Positions 8,712 through 17,594 of a DNA stretch of 64,000 nt are shown piece after piece. Position 1 is the stretch's first letter. Every line of letters starts with the position of its first letter. The notes below the pieces were generated by a model. It was not told the origin of the DNA and did not search any database. It saw only the letters and a list, made by a program, of their open reading frames with translations. A program made the translations under genes and the position numbers. The stretch comes from Pseudoflavitalea rhizosphaerae (GTDB lineage: Bacteria; Bacteroidota; Bacteroidia; Chitinophagales; Chitinophagaceae), in contig NZ_RCSU01000008.1 in NCBI RefSeq assembly GCF_003991355.1, positions 212,192 to 276,191 on the forward strand, written 5' to 3'.

Positions 8712-11147
8712 ATGTCAAATTTCTACAAGACCCTTACAAGGATTGCATGCAATCTTTTTATACCAGTTTGCCTGTCCACAACGGCATATTCTGCAACGTA
8801 TACTGTAACTTCCAATGCATCGTCTGGTCCTGGTACACTGGCCCAGGCTATCACAGATGCCAATACGAATCCCGGGGCGGATATCATTCAGTTCAACCTG
8901 CCCGGAGGCTCACTGGTGATCAGTCTTACCAGTCCGCTGCCCGCTATAACCGGTGAAGTTACCATTGAAGGTTATTCTCAGCCGGGTGCAGCCCAGGGCA
9001 GTATCGCTGCGCGCACCATCCTGGTGCAGGTGGATGGAAATGCCATGGGAGGAAGCAACAATATTTTTACTATCGCATCACCAAATGTGAGCATATCGGG
9101 CCTGGCAATTTCACGTGCTACCCGTACTGGTATCTTCATTCAGCAAGGTGCCAACAACGCTTTCATCTGGGGAAACTTTATAGGTACCGATGCTACAGGT
9201 CTGGCCGCAAATGGTAATACCGGGGCTGGTGTTGCAGTTGACCTGAATGGCGCGCTTAGTGGCCCGGGTACTACAGGAATAGTAGTGGGAACGAATGGCG
9301 ATAATAACAATGATGCCAATGAAGGTAACCTGATCTCCGCCGCAACAGGAAGTAGTGAAGGCGATGGCGTCATCTTCTGGAATACACAGAATTCAATCAT
9401 TGCAGGAAACTATATTGGTGTTACGAGAAATGGTACCGCAGGCGCATTCGGTAATGCACGCAATGGTATCCTGCTGACCGTTTCTGCAAACAACAATGTG
9501 GTGGGAACAAATGGTGATGGTGTTAGTGATGCTCTTGAAGGAAATATCATCGGCAACAATACCGGAAGAGGTGTGCTCACCTGGCTCAGCAACGGAAATA
9601 TTATCGCCGGCAACAGAATTGGTTTGGACATCAGCAATGCTGCTGCTCCCAATGCTGAACAAGGCATTCTGCTGGTGAACTGTCAGGATAACCGGATAGG
9701 AACAGATGGTGTCGGCGGCAATGCCACAGTGGAAGCAAATCTCATTTGCTTCAATATCAGTGATGGGATCAGGATAGCGAATGACAACTTCCTGAATTTT
9801 GGTCTTGGAAATACGGATAACACTACAGGAAATATCGTTGCAGGAAATGGTATCGGAACAGACCTGGCGGGAACACTCGTTGCCGGTAACCTGGGAAGTG
9901 GTGTCCGGCTGGTGCATGAAGGGGATTTTGCTTCGTTATCTCTTTCCGGTAATATTATCGGTTCCAACAATGATGGCAGTGAAGATGCGGCAGAGGGCAA
10001 TCGTATTGCCAATAACAATAGTGGCGGCATTGTTGTGGAAGCAGCAGCCAGCCTGACTGTTTCTGACAATAAATTCAGCCGTAACAGGATCTTCAGGAAT
10101 AATGGTCAGTTGGGCATCGACCTTGGCGCCAACCTGGTTACATCCAATGATGATGGCGATACAGACAATGGCCCCAATACTTTGCTCAATTTCCCCGTGA
10201 TCACATCAGTAACAGTGAATAGCGGCAATCTCACCATTCAGGGATTCAGCCGTCCCAACAGTGTGATAGAGTTTTACATTGCTGATGCAGGCCCCAGCCC
10301 TAACCCATTACCCGGCGGATACACTACCGATTTCGGTGAAGGTCAAACTTACCTGTTCCGTGGTCAGGATGATGCCACTCTGGATGCGCCCGACGCGCAG
10401 TCCGGAACATCCGGCACCTACACGGCCACACAGGAAGGCACCGGAACCGGTGGTGACCGCACCGAAGCCAGGTTCAGCTTCACCATTCCCGTGGCCAGCC
10501 TGCCCACAGCAGTAACCGCCGGGACCCGTATCACTGCACTTGCCTACATGAATGCAGGCGGCGCAGGGAACACATCCGAATTCGGACCGGTAAGTTCCAT
10601 TGTGGCTACACCTGTACGATTATTATCTCTCGATGCAACGTTGAACAATGGAAAAGTGTATATCAGGTGGAAGACTGCAGAAGAGATCAATAATGATCAT
10701 TTTGAAATACTGAAAGCAACTGATGGTCAGCAATACAGTTCAATTGCAACGATCGCGGCCAAAGGAAGCAACAGCAGTTATCAGTTCATTGACAATAACC
10801 CTGAACGGGTGAATATGTATAAACTGAGGCAGGTGGATATCGATGGCCGCACAACCGATTCAAAGATCCTGGTAGTGCGCGCCGATCAGAACACGGTTAC
10901 CCTCAAAGCGGCTCCCAATCCATTCGGTTCCTTTATCAATCTCAGCTATAAACTGGACCGCGAAGAATCGGTCCGCGTTAAATTGTATAGTTTTAGCGGA
11001 GCATTGGTGAGAACATACAACATTAAGGGTAATGCAGGCGTTAATACCACCAGCTTCACGGACCTGGGTAATCTGCCCGCCGGAAATTATACGCTCGAGC
11101 TTACAGGAAGCTCTATCAGCCTGAGACAGCAGGTGATCAAACAATAA
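8712..11147 (+). CDS. Secreted right-handed beta-helix protein with T9SS type A sorting domain
   Basis: An 811-residue exported protein. A signal peptide (about 1-28, ending TTAYSA) is followed by TYTVTSNASSGPGTLAQAI, the usual opening of CSLREC/beta-helix surface proteins. Residues 120-470 contain many Asn/Gly-rich parallel beta-helix turns (GNFIGTD, GNYIGVT, GNRIGLD, GNGIGTD). Near 630-725 is a fibronectin-like region (LDATLNNGKVYIRWKTAEE). The final ~80 residues are the type A sorting domain, with APNPFGSFINLSY at its start and GNYTLELTG near its end. It should be exported by Sec and moved to the surface by the type IX system. Its ligand is unknown. A strong terminator follows. Confidence 0.9.
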   Translation: MSNFYKTLTRIACNLFIPVCLSTTAYSATYTVTSNASSGPGTLAQAITDANTNPGADIIQFNLPGGSLVISLTSPLPAITGEVTIEGYSQPGAAQGSIAARTILVQVDGNAMGGSNNIFTIASPNVSISGLAISRATRTGIFIQQGANNAFIWGNFIGTDATGLAANGNTGAGVAVDLNGALSGPGTTGIVVGTNGDNNNDANEGNLISAATGSSEGDGVIFWNTQNSIIAGNYIGVTRNGTAGAFGNARNGILLTVSANNNVVGTNGDGVSDALEGNIIGNNTGRGVLTWLSNGNIIAGNRIGLDISNAAAPNAEQGILLVNCQDNRIGTDGVGGNATVEANLICFNISDGIRIANDNFLNFGLGNTDNTTGNIVAGNGIGTDLAGTLVAGNLGSGVRLVHEGDFASLSLSGNIIGSNNDGSEDAAEGNRIANNNSGGIVVEAAASLTVSDNKFSRNRIFRNNGQLGIDLGANLVTSNDDGDTDNGPNTLLNFPVITSVTVNSGNLTIQGFSRPNSVIEFYIADAGPSPNPLPGGYTTDFGEGQTYLFRGQDDATLDAPDAQSGTSGTYTATQEGTGTGGDRTEARFSFTIPVASLPTAVTAGTRITALAYMNAGGAGNTSEFGPVSSIVATPVRLLSLDATLNNGKVYIRWKTAEEINNDHFEILKATDGQQYSSIATIAAKGSNSSYQFIDNNPERVNMYKLRQVDIDGRTTDSKILVVRADQNTVTLKAAPNPFGSFINLSYKLDREESVRVKLYSFSGALVRTYNIKGNAGVNTTSFTDLGNLPAGNYTLELTGSSISLRQQVIKQ

Positions 11148-11173
11148 AAGAACAAATAGAACAATAGGGTTAA

Positions 11174-11206
11174 GAGGGAGGTTTAATAGACCTCCCTCAT
11201 TTTTTT
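11174..11206 (+). terminator. Rho-independent terminator after the T9SS protein
   Basis: A perfect 9-bp stem (GAGGGAGGT with ACCTCCCTC) and a 7-nt loop are followed by an A and a run of seven T. It separates the beta-helix gene from the sigma-factor unit. Confidence 0.9.
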
Positions 11207-11245
11207 ACAACCTTTACATTATTTTTACGTGCCCGTTAAACCGGA

Positions 11246-11836
11246 ATGTCTACCAATAGCCCATTATACCATCAGTTCCAGCAAGAGTTCTCGCATCATT
11301 ACGAACCTCTTTGTAAATACGCATTTTCCTTCGTGAAAGAAGTTCATGCCGCGGAAGACATCGTTCAGGATATTTTTGTGCATGTATGGGAAAAAAAGCA
11401 AAACCTGGTGGGTAATGAAGACATGCGTTATTACCTCTTTACTGCTGTCCGTAATAATTGTCTGACCTGGTTGCAAAAGAATAAAAGATCCGTGGTTATA
11501 ACGCTAACCGGCCAGGAGGGCTTGCAGACCGCGCCGGAAGAATACAGGATGGAGAAAACAGAAACAGACTTTAATATTTTGATGCAATCCGCGCTGAACA
11601 AGCTCCCCCAAAAATGCAGGGAGGTATTCGTGCTCAGCCGTATGAGCAAGCTTACCTACCAGCAAATAGCTGATGCACAGGGTATCTCCGTTAAAACGGT
11701 GGAAAACCAAATGGGTAAGGCCCTCAGGATATTAAGGCGTTTCATCAGGGAACGGCAGGCATATCTTACAGTTTTGCTGTTTTCAATTTTCTTTTCGCTT
11801 ATCATGATAGGGGTTTATATCCGTTTCATGTTATAG
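11246..11836 (+). CDS. ECF RNA polymerase sigma-70 factor with C-terminal membrane segment
   Basis: A 196-residue extracytoplasmic-function sigma factor of the Bacteroidota FecI-like expansion. Region 2 contains VHAAEDIVQDIFVHVWEKK (residues ~30-50). Region 4 contains KLPQKCREVFVLSRMSKLTY and the helix-turn-helix QQIADAQGISVKTVENQMGKAL. After region 4 the protein continues with about 24 hydrophobic residues (LTVLLFSIFFSLIMIGVYIRF), a predicted transmembrane helix not needed for sigma activity. It is followed by fecR, the STN-TonB receptor and the DUF4249 lipoprotein, which fits trans-envelope signalling from receptor to sigma factor. Confidence 0.93.
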   Translation: MSTNSPLYHQFQQEFSHHYEPLCKYAFSFVKEVHAAEDIVQDIFVHVWEKKQNLVGNEDMRYYLFTAVRNNCLTWLQKNKRSVVITLTGQEGLQTAPEEYRMEKTETDFNILMQSALNKLPQKCREVFVLSRMSKLTYQQIADAQGISVKTVENQMGKALRILRRFIRERQAYLTVLLFSIFFSLIMIGVYIRFML

Positions 11837-11856
11837 ATATTTAGCACAGACCCCGT

Positions 11857-12822
11857 ATGGATGACCAGATTACAGAAATAATTGCCCGTAAATTCCAGGG
11901 AACTGCCAGTCAGCAGGACCTTGCACTCCTGCAGCAATGGCTGGAAGCGGCAGCTGAGAACCGACAGGAATTTGAACAGCTTGAACAGATCTGGAACAAA
12001 GGTGCGGACCTTTTCCAGGCCCCTGCTTTCAATACTGGAGCTGCCTGGGAGAAAGTAGACCATACCATCCGGAAAAAAGAAAAAAGGTCTGCTGCATTTC
12101 CCATAAAACGGCTGGCCATTGCCGTTGGTTTCATGGCCGCTGTATTCACCGCCTGGTACATCTGGAGATCCGGTGACGCATCCATGCAGCTGGTGAAAGC
12201 CGCCAATACCAATCGATCCCTTACACTCCCCGATGGCTCTTCAGTAGTACTGCGTAAAGGGACCACCATACAATATGCAAGTAAGTTCAATGGCCCTGTA
12301 AGACGTGTAGAGCTCAAAGGTGAAGCCTGGTTCCAGGTGCAGCCCGATACACAGCAACCCTTCCTGATTTCCACCGAACATTCCACCATCAGGGTACTGG
12401 GTACTTCCTTCCTGGTAAATGCAACGGAAGAGGGGGATGAAGTGATCGTTTCCTCCGGGAAGGTCAGCATGGCCGGCAAACAAAAGGAGGGTAAGCAGGT
12501 GATCCTGACAGCCGGACAAAAAGCCCTGCTCAGCGAAGGGGAACTACTCCAGGAAGCTGTTTCCGACAGCAATTATCTCGCATGGAAAACAGGAATACTG
12601 GAATTCAGGAATACACCGCTTCCTGAAGTGCTGGACGATCTCTCCGATTACTATGATCTTCAGCTGATCATTCCCGATACATTGCTCAGCTCATTTCAAC
12701 AGTTGAACATCAATGCAAGATTTCTGGACCAACCCGTATCGGAAGTGCTGGAAGAACTAAGGCTGACCACCGGTTTGCAGACAAAAGATGAAGCCGGCCG
12801 CATTATTTTTTTCCGGAATTAG
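11857..12822 (+). CDS. FecR-family anti-sigma factor
   Basis: A 321-residue inner-membrane regulator. The N-terminal cytoplasmic part has an anti-sigma-like region with LLQQWLEAAAENRQEFEQL. A single transmembrane helix lies at about 84-103 (KRLAIAVGFMAAVFTAWYIW). The periplasmic FecR domain has LPDGSSVVLRKGTTIQYAS and ELKGEAWFQVQ, and the C-terminal DUF4974-like region has DLSDYYDLQLIIPD. It begins 20 bp after the sigma gene. Its usual job is to hold the sigma factor until the TonB receptor's STN domain signals. Confidence 0.94.
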   Translation: MDDQITEIIARKFQGTASQQDLALLQQWLEAAAENRQEFEQLEQIWNKGADLFQAPAFNTGAAWEKVDHTIRKKEKRSAAFPIKRLAIAVGFMAAVFTAWYIWRSGDASMQLVKAANTNRSLTLPDGSSVVLRKGTTIQYASKFNGPVRRVELKGEAWFQVQPDTQQPFLISTEHSTIRVLGTSFLVNATEEGDEVIVSSGKVSMAGKQKEGKQVILTAGQKALLSEGELLQEAVSDSNYLAWKTGILEFRNTPLPEVLDDLSDYYDLQLIIPDTLLSSFQQLNINARFLDQPVSEVLEELRLTTGLQTKDEAGRIIFFRN

Positions 12823-12889
12823 GCGCGGAATCTTGCTGAAAAATACCATATTGCCCAGCCTAAAACTCCCGCTGGGACAGCGTTCACGC

Positions 12890-15466
12890 ATGAAAGGTTT
12901 ACTCTCCACATTATTTGTCTTGCTTTTGTGCATGAACTCCCCGCTTCTTGCACAAGAAAGGATTTTGAGTATGCCCTTCTCCCCTGCTTTCGATAAAGGC
13001 AGCATCCGTTCATTCCTGGAAGATATCAATCAGCGCAGTCAGCTTATCATCGAATATGCAACTTCGGTTGTGGATACGGGAAAGATAATAGAGATCTATG
13101 ATAATCCTGCCACCATCGGCGCTGTATTGCAACAGGTTTTAAATGCGCAAAAAGTTCGTGTAACAGAAATGAATGGTAAACTGATCCTCACGCCCGCGTC
13201 CACTCCCCTTCCTGGTGATGCACTGCTCAGCTGGTACACCATATTCGGATTTGTGAAAGACGAAGCCAGCGGCGAACCGCTCACCGGCGCCACTGTGTGG
13301 GACCCGGCCCGTCATCGCGGCGTTTATGCCAATCAGCACGGCTATTTCACCATCAAAGTCCCGGAAGGAAAACAAACATTGCAATTCAGCTATGCAGGAT
13401 ATACTACTGTTGCCATTACACTCGCCGGTCTGCAGCAAGACAGGAGAAAAGATATAAAACTGCAAACTGTTCCGCCCATTACTGAAGTGGTGATCTCGGA
13501 AGAGCAAAGGCAGAAAAAAGAAGGAGCCGATAAAGTGAATGCCGAAGATTACAACAATGTACTCGGTGAGCCCGATGTACTCCGAAGCCTCTATCAACTG
13601 CCTGGTGTAAAGAATGTAGCCGATATCCCCAATGGCATTCTCGTGCGCGGCGGTAATCCCGGCGAGAACTTATTCCTGCTGGATGGTAACCCTGTTTTCA
13701 ATCCCATGCACCTCCTGGGCTCATTACCCATCGTGAACCAGACGGCTCTCAAGAATATGTATGTATACAAGAGCAATTTCCCTTCCCGGTTTGGCGGCGG
13801 CCTCAGTTCCGTGATGGACGTGAACACGAAAGATGGAAACATGAAAAAATGGAAAGGCGTGATCAATGCTGGTGTGCTGGCCGGCTCCTTCACCATTGAA
13901 GGCCCTTTGAAAAAAGACAGAACAGCCATCATGCTCAGCTTCCGTCATAGTTGGGTGAATCCTTTTCTCCGTCTCATACAGCGGGGCGTGAACCTCAATT
14001 TCTACGATCTTCAGTTCAAAGTCACACAACTGATAGGAAAGAAAGATAAACTGATGCTGAATGTTTATGCCGGCGATGATAACCTGCATCTTCGGGAAGG
14101 AAGTATCGATAACCGTCACCAGTGGGGCAATAAGAATCTGGCGCTTACCTGGAACAGGGTGCTCGGGCCGAAAGCATTCGTCAATACATCGGTTAACCTC
14201 AGTAGTTATAATAATATCGCAGGCTTCAGGTACAGCTTGTACGACAGCTCGGGTGCAATGGTGCAGAACAAAGTGTATAATATCTTTTCCAGTATCAGGC
14301 AATACAATATAAGGTCTGTACTGGAACTAACGCCAGCCAATAACTGGCGAATGAATATGGGCGGAAAGATGTCTTATACGAAAATCAAACCATTCACCAG
14401 GAATGTTACACAGGATTTCATCGATGACCCTGATGAGTTCAGCGCCTTCCCTGCTTTATCTTTCCGTGAATTCGTACTTTTCTATGAGTCTGATTTAAAA
14501 GTTGGCAAACGGTTGACTGTACGCCCCGGTATTCATTATTCGCATTACCTCTACAAGGATTTCAGCTTCAACAGCTGGCAACCGAGGTTCTATGCGGCTT
14601 ACAGGCTGAATGCGCATCAGCAGCTGAGCTTTTCCTGGAGCCAGATGGGGCAATACCTTCACCAGGTCACCAATCCCTATATGGGCGTGAACAGCGATGC
14701 CTGGGTTCCGGCTACAAGGAAACTGCAGCCGGAACAAAGCAGGATGGTCAATGCGGGCTATCACTATCAGAATAAGAAACTGGGTACATTCAGTGCAGAA
14801 TTCTATTACAAGAAACTGCAAAACGTTACCAACTATATCGAAGGCAAGAATCTTTTCCTGAACAATAAGAGCTGGGAAAAATCCGTGCAAACAGGGAAAG
14901 GCTGGAGTTATGGCGGGGAATTCATGTTCTTCAAAAAAACGGAAAAATGGACTGCCCGGCTCAGTTATACTTTGTCGTGGAACTGGCGTCAGTTCAGGTC
15001 TGTGAACAAGGGCGCGAAATTCCCGTTCAAATGTGATCGAAGGCATGATCTCAGTGTTGCTGCTTCTTATCAGATCGGTAAGCGATGGAATTGCGCCGCA
15101 CTCTGGACTTTCGCTACCGGAGATGTGTTCACGCTTCCCAGCTACGTATATCCTGATTTTGATGACGCGCAACAGATCAAAGACCCGCTGGCGCCTGATG
15201 AATACAGGCTGATCTACCAGTACACCAACTCCAGAGTTTATCGAACACCCTCCTATCACCGGCTTGACGTTTCTGCAGGTTTTCATCACCTGTTGAAACC
15301 TGAATTGCCTGCAAAACTGATCATCGGTATTTACAATGTGTATGGTGCGCCCAGCCAGTATCTGTATGACCTGGAAGGATCAATAGGCAGAAGATCATTG
15401 GTGGTGAGTACCCGTTACCAGTTCTTCAGTATCACTCCTTATTTATCTTACAATATCAGTTTTTGA
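12890..15466 (+). CDS. STN-domain TonB-dependent outer-membrane receptor
   Basis: An outer-membrane transporter and signal transducer. I chose ATG 12890 because it opens a clean signal peptide (MKGLLSTLFVLLLCMNSPL, then LAQE). The frame also allows ATG 12788, which overlaps the end of fecR. After the signal come an STN (secretin/TonB N-terminus) domain at about 25-105, a carboxypeptidase-regulatory-like beta-sandwich (GEPLTGATVWDP), the plug (VLVRGGNPGENLFLLDGNPVF) and a beta-barrel ending SITPYLSYNISF. The STN domain explains the upstream sigma/FecR pair. The downstream partner is a DUF4249 lipoprotein rather than SusD, so this is not a SusCD glycan system. The substrate is unknown. Confidence 0.92.
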   Translation: MKGLLSTLFVLLLCMNSPLLAQERILSMPFSPAFDKGSIRSFLEDINQRSQLIIEYATSVVDTGKIIEIYDNPATIGAVLQQVLNAQKVRVTEMNGKLILTPASTPLPGDALLSWYTIFGFVKDEASGEPLTGATVWDPARHRGVYANQHGYFTIKVPEGKQTLQFSYAGYTTVAITLAGLQQDRRKDIKLQTVPPITEVVISEEQRQKKEGADKVNAEDYNNVLGEPDVLRSLYQLPGVKNVADIPNGILVRGGNPGENLFLLDGNPVFNPMHLLGSLPIVNQTALKNMYVYKSNFPSRFGGGLSSVMDVNTKDGNMKKWKGVINAGVLAGSFTIEGPLKKDRTAIMLSFRHSWVNPFLRLIQRGVNLNFYDLQFKVTQLIGKKDKLMLNVYAGDDNLHLREGSIDNRHQWGNKNLALTWNRVLGPKAFVNTSVNLSSYNNIAGFRYSLYDSSGAMVQNKVYNIFSSIRQYNIRSVLELTPANNWRMNMGGKMSYTKIKPFTRNVTQDFIDDPDEFSAFPALSFREFVLFYESDLKVGKRLTVRPGIHYSHYLYKDFSFNSWQPRFYAAYRLNAHQQLSFSWSQMGQYLHQVTNPYMGVNSDAWVPATRKLQPEQSRMVNAGYHYQNKKLGTFSAEFYYKKLQNVTNYIEGKNLFLNNKSWEKSVQTGKGWSYGGEFMFFKKTEKWTARLSYTLSWNWRQFRSVNKGAKFPFKCDRRHDLSVAASYQIGKRWNCAALWTFATGDVFTLPSYVYPDFDDAQQIKDPLAPDEYRLIYQYTNSRVYRTPSYHRLDVSAGFHHLLKPELPAKLIIGIYNVYGAPSQYLYDLEGSIGRRSLVVSTRYQFFSITPYLSYNISF

Positions 15467-16509
15467 TGCAGCCGCTTACATTACTATATCTTTTTTTATT
15501 ATTACTGCTGATGAGTTCCGGAGCAGGCTGCAAAAAGAATTTCCTGCCTGATACAGACGATGAAGATAAACTGGTGGTACTGGCGGAAGTCACTGCAGGC
15601 GACCAGGTGCGCATTCCCGTGGCACGCACCATCCGTGCAGGCAGCGGCAATCTCATCAATTTTGAAAAAGTGAACGACGCTACAGTGGTACTCAGTGAAG
15701 AGAGTGGACACAAATGGATCCTGCGGGCCGACAAATCAACACAGTTCGCCAATAACCCCGCTTCTGTTTTTACAGTAAGGCATTTTTACAGACCCAATAC
15801 CAATTATACACTGGAAGTGAGCCATCCTGTATTGGGGAACGCACGCGCAGTAACCACTGTGCCCTATCCTGTACAGGTGGAAAAGCTGGATACCGCATCT
15901 GCGCTAAGACAGGGCAAACCTGTGCTGGAAGTAAAGCTTCTCCTGAAGGACCGGCCGGACCAACTGGAGAACTACGTGATAGAAGCAGTGAAACAGGTGT
16001 GTAAGATCAGGACCAGCTTTACTTATAACGGAACAAAATACGATTGCGATACCGAAGAAGGAAAAAAACTATACGAGCAGGTGAAGAATGACCCTTCCGT
16101 GAAATCGGAAAAAGATACGATCCCGTTACAGCAATTCCTTCGTCTCAATTTGTATTCGAAAGACATTCATATCGAGAACCTGCGTTTCGACGGAGCAGAT
16201 AATCCTTTCCGCCGCATCTTCCTGTCCGATCAGTATTTCACGGCCAATAAATATTTGCTGAGATTCAGTATCGATAAATCATTCTTTATCTCTGAAAAAG
16301 AAAATCAGAAAGGCCGTGTATTGATCCGGGTAAAATCGGCCAGCAGGGAATTGTACAGGTACCTTATCACTTATGAGAAATACAAAACCGATTTCGGCTC
16401 CATTCCCGCCAATCAGCTGGGCTCACCTGCGGGCAACGTACAATTTGGCCCCGGAGTGTTCGGTGGCGCTACGCAATTGGAGAAAGCTTATTATTTCGAT
16501 GAACTGTAA
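15466..16509 (+). CDS. DUF4249 outer-membrane lipoprotein partner of the TonB receptor
   Basis: A 347-residue lipoprotein. The signal sequence ends in a lipobox (LLMSSGAGC) with the acceptor Cys near residue 22, followed by KKNFLPD. Next comes the DUF4249 beginning LVVLAEVTAGDQVRIPVART. The ATG overlaps the receptor stop by one base (TGATG), indicating translational coupling; the frame also has TTG 15463, which is less likely. Members of this family are habitually encoded after TonB receptors of this type and are thought to be their surface-exposed partner. Its ligand is unknown. It faces the converging TPR gene with only 5 bp between stops. Confidence 0.88.
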   Translation: MQPLTLLYLFLLLLLMSSGAGCKKNFLPDTDDEDKLVVLAEVTAGDQVRIPVARTIRAGSGNLINFEKVNDATVVLSEESGHKWILRADKSTQFANNPASVFTVRHFYRPNTNYTLEVSHPVLGNARAVTTVPYPVQVEKLDTASALRQGKPVLEVKLLLKDRPDQLENYVIEAVKQVCKIRTSFTYNGTKYDCDTEEGKKLYEQVKNDPSVKSEKDTIPLQQFLRLNLYSKDIHIENLRFDGADNPFRRIFLSDQYFTANKYLLRFSIDKSFFISEKENQKGRVLIRVKSASRELYRYLITYEKYKTDFGSIPANQLGSPAGNVQFGPGVFGGATQLEKAYYFDEL

Positions 16510-16514
16510 GCAGC

Positions 16515-17543
16515 TTATAGTCCGTTCGGCATCTTCTTTTCGGTGCGTTGTTTGGCAAGACCGGGATCCAGTTCGATAGCCTTATCGCAAAGTTGTTGCC
16601 CTTTCTCTTTTTCTCCTTTTTTCATATAGGCCATACCGATCATGAAGAGTGCATTGGCATTCTTTGGATCGATGGTAAAGATCCTGTCCCACATATTGAT
16701 GGCGTCCTGGAACTTTCCTGCTTTGTAATAGGCATCCCCGATGGTATACATCAGTTCTTTATCGCCGGGACGGTTCTTCAGCATCTGGTCCATGAGTTCC
16801 ATTCCCTTGTTGAACTGACCGGTATTGAGATAGGCATTGCCGAGATTTTCGAGGTAATCATTTGTTTTCTTGTAGCCTTTTGCTCCTGCTCTTTCGAACC
16901 AGTAGATGGCTTTCTTATCATCGGGGATAGCGTAGTAAGCAAGACCTGCTTCATACATCCATCGTGCATTGGAAGAGTCTCTCTCGATAGCTTGTTCATA
17001 ACAACCGGCAGCACGTTTGTAATTGCTCATCTCGATGAAGGCGCGCGCAGCGATATAGGGAGTTTCTGCTTTATTGGGATCATCTTTGAAAGCGAGTTCA
17101 CAGTATTTCAGTGCATCGCCATAATGCTCCAGTTCATAATGTGCTTTGGCGAGATAGAAGTTGTTCGATTTCTTGCTGCCAAGTTGTTTCATGCGATCAG
17201 CAAGACGCACCAGGTCTTCCCATTTGCGCATATTCACACTCAGGTCAGCAAGGTTCTCTACTACAGCAAGGTTATTGGGCTCGGCCCTTTCCACTGCCAG
17301 TAATTTTTCCCTTGCTTCCGCATAGCGATTCATCTCCTGCAGCACGGCAGCGAGATCAATTTGAACAGCTGTGTTTTTGGGATCGAATTGAAAAGCCCTG
17401 AGGAAGTTCTTTTCTGCTTCCTTATAACGCCGGGCCTGTTTTTCTGCATTGCCTTTCTGTTGATAGAAAGCGGCGCTGTCTGCTTGACTGTAGGCGGCTG
17501 CGGACATCAGCAAGCCACCTGCAATAACGAGGTACTTAACCAT
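16515..17543 (-). CDS. Exported tetratricopeptide-repeat protein
   Basis: A 342-residue protein with a signal peptide (MVKYLVIAGGLLMSAAAYSQ) followed by eight or so TPR units covering almost the whole chain, for example AEKNFLRAFQFDPKNTAVQI and PGDKELMYTIGDAYYKAGKF. It has no membrane helix after the signal, so it is probably periplasmic or attached to an envelope complex through TPR contacts. It starts 51 bp after glgB on the same strand, so it may be read through from the glucan operon, but its function is unknown. Confidence 0.87.
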   Translation of the reverse strand: MVKYLVIAGGLLMSAAAYSQADSAAFYQQKGNAEKQARRYKEAEKNFLRAFQFDPKNTAVQIDLAAVLQEMNRYAEAREKLLAVERAEPNNLAVVENLADLSVNMRKWEDLVRLADRMKQLGSKKSNNFYLAKAHYELEHYGDALKYCELAFKDDPNKAETPYIAARAFIEMSNYKRAAGCYEQAIERDSSNARWMYEAGLAYYAIPDDKKAIYWFERAGAKGYKKTNDYLENLGNAYLNTGQFNKGMELMDQMLKNRPGDKELMYTIGDAYYKAGKFQDAINMWDRIFTIDPKNANALFMIGMAYMKKGEKEKGQQLCDKAIELDPGLAKQRTEKKMPNGL

Positions 17544-17594
17544 GTTTCAGAGTATTGGATCTTGTAAGGATACGTGTACGTGTAAAGGTTGAGA

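Noticed and set aside
12890..16509. SusC/SusD polysaccharide utilisation locus
   Set aside because: The partner lipoprotein is DUF4249, not SusD, and no glycan-degrading enzyme is adjacent.
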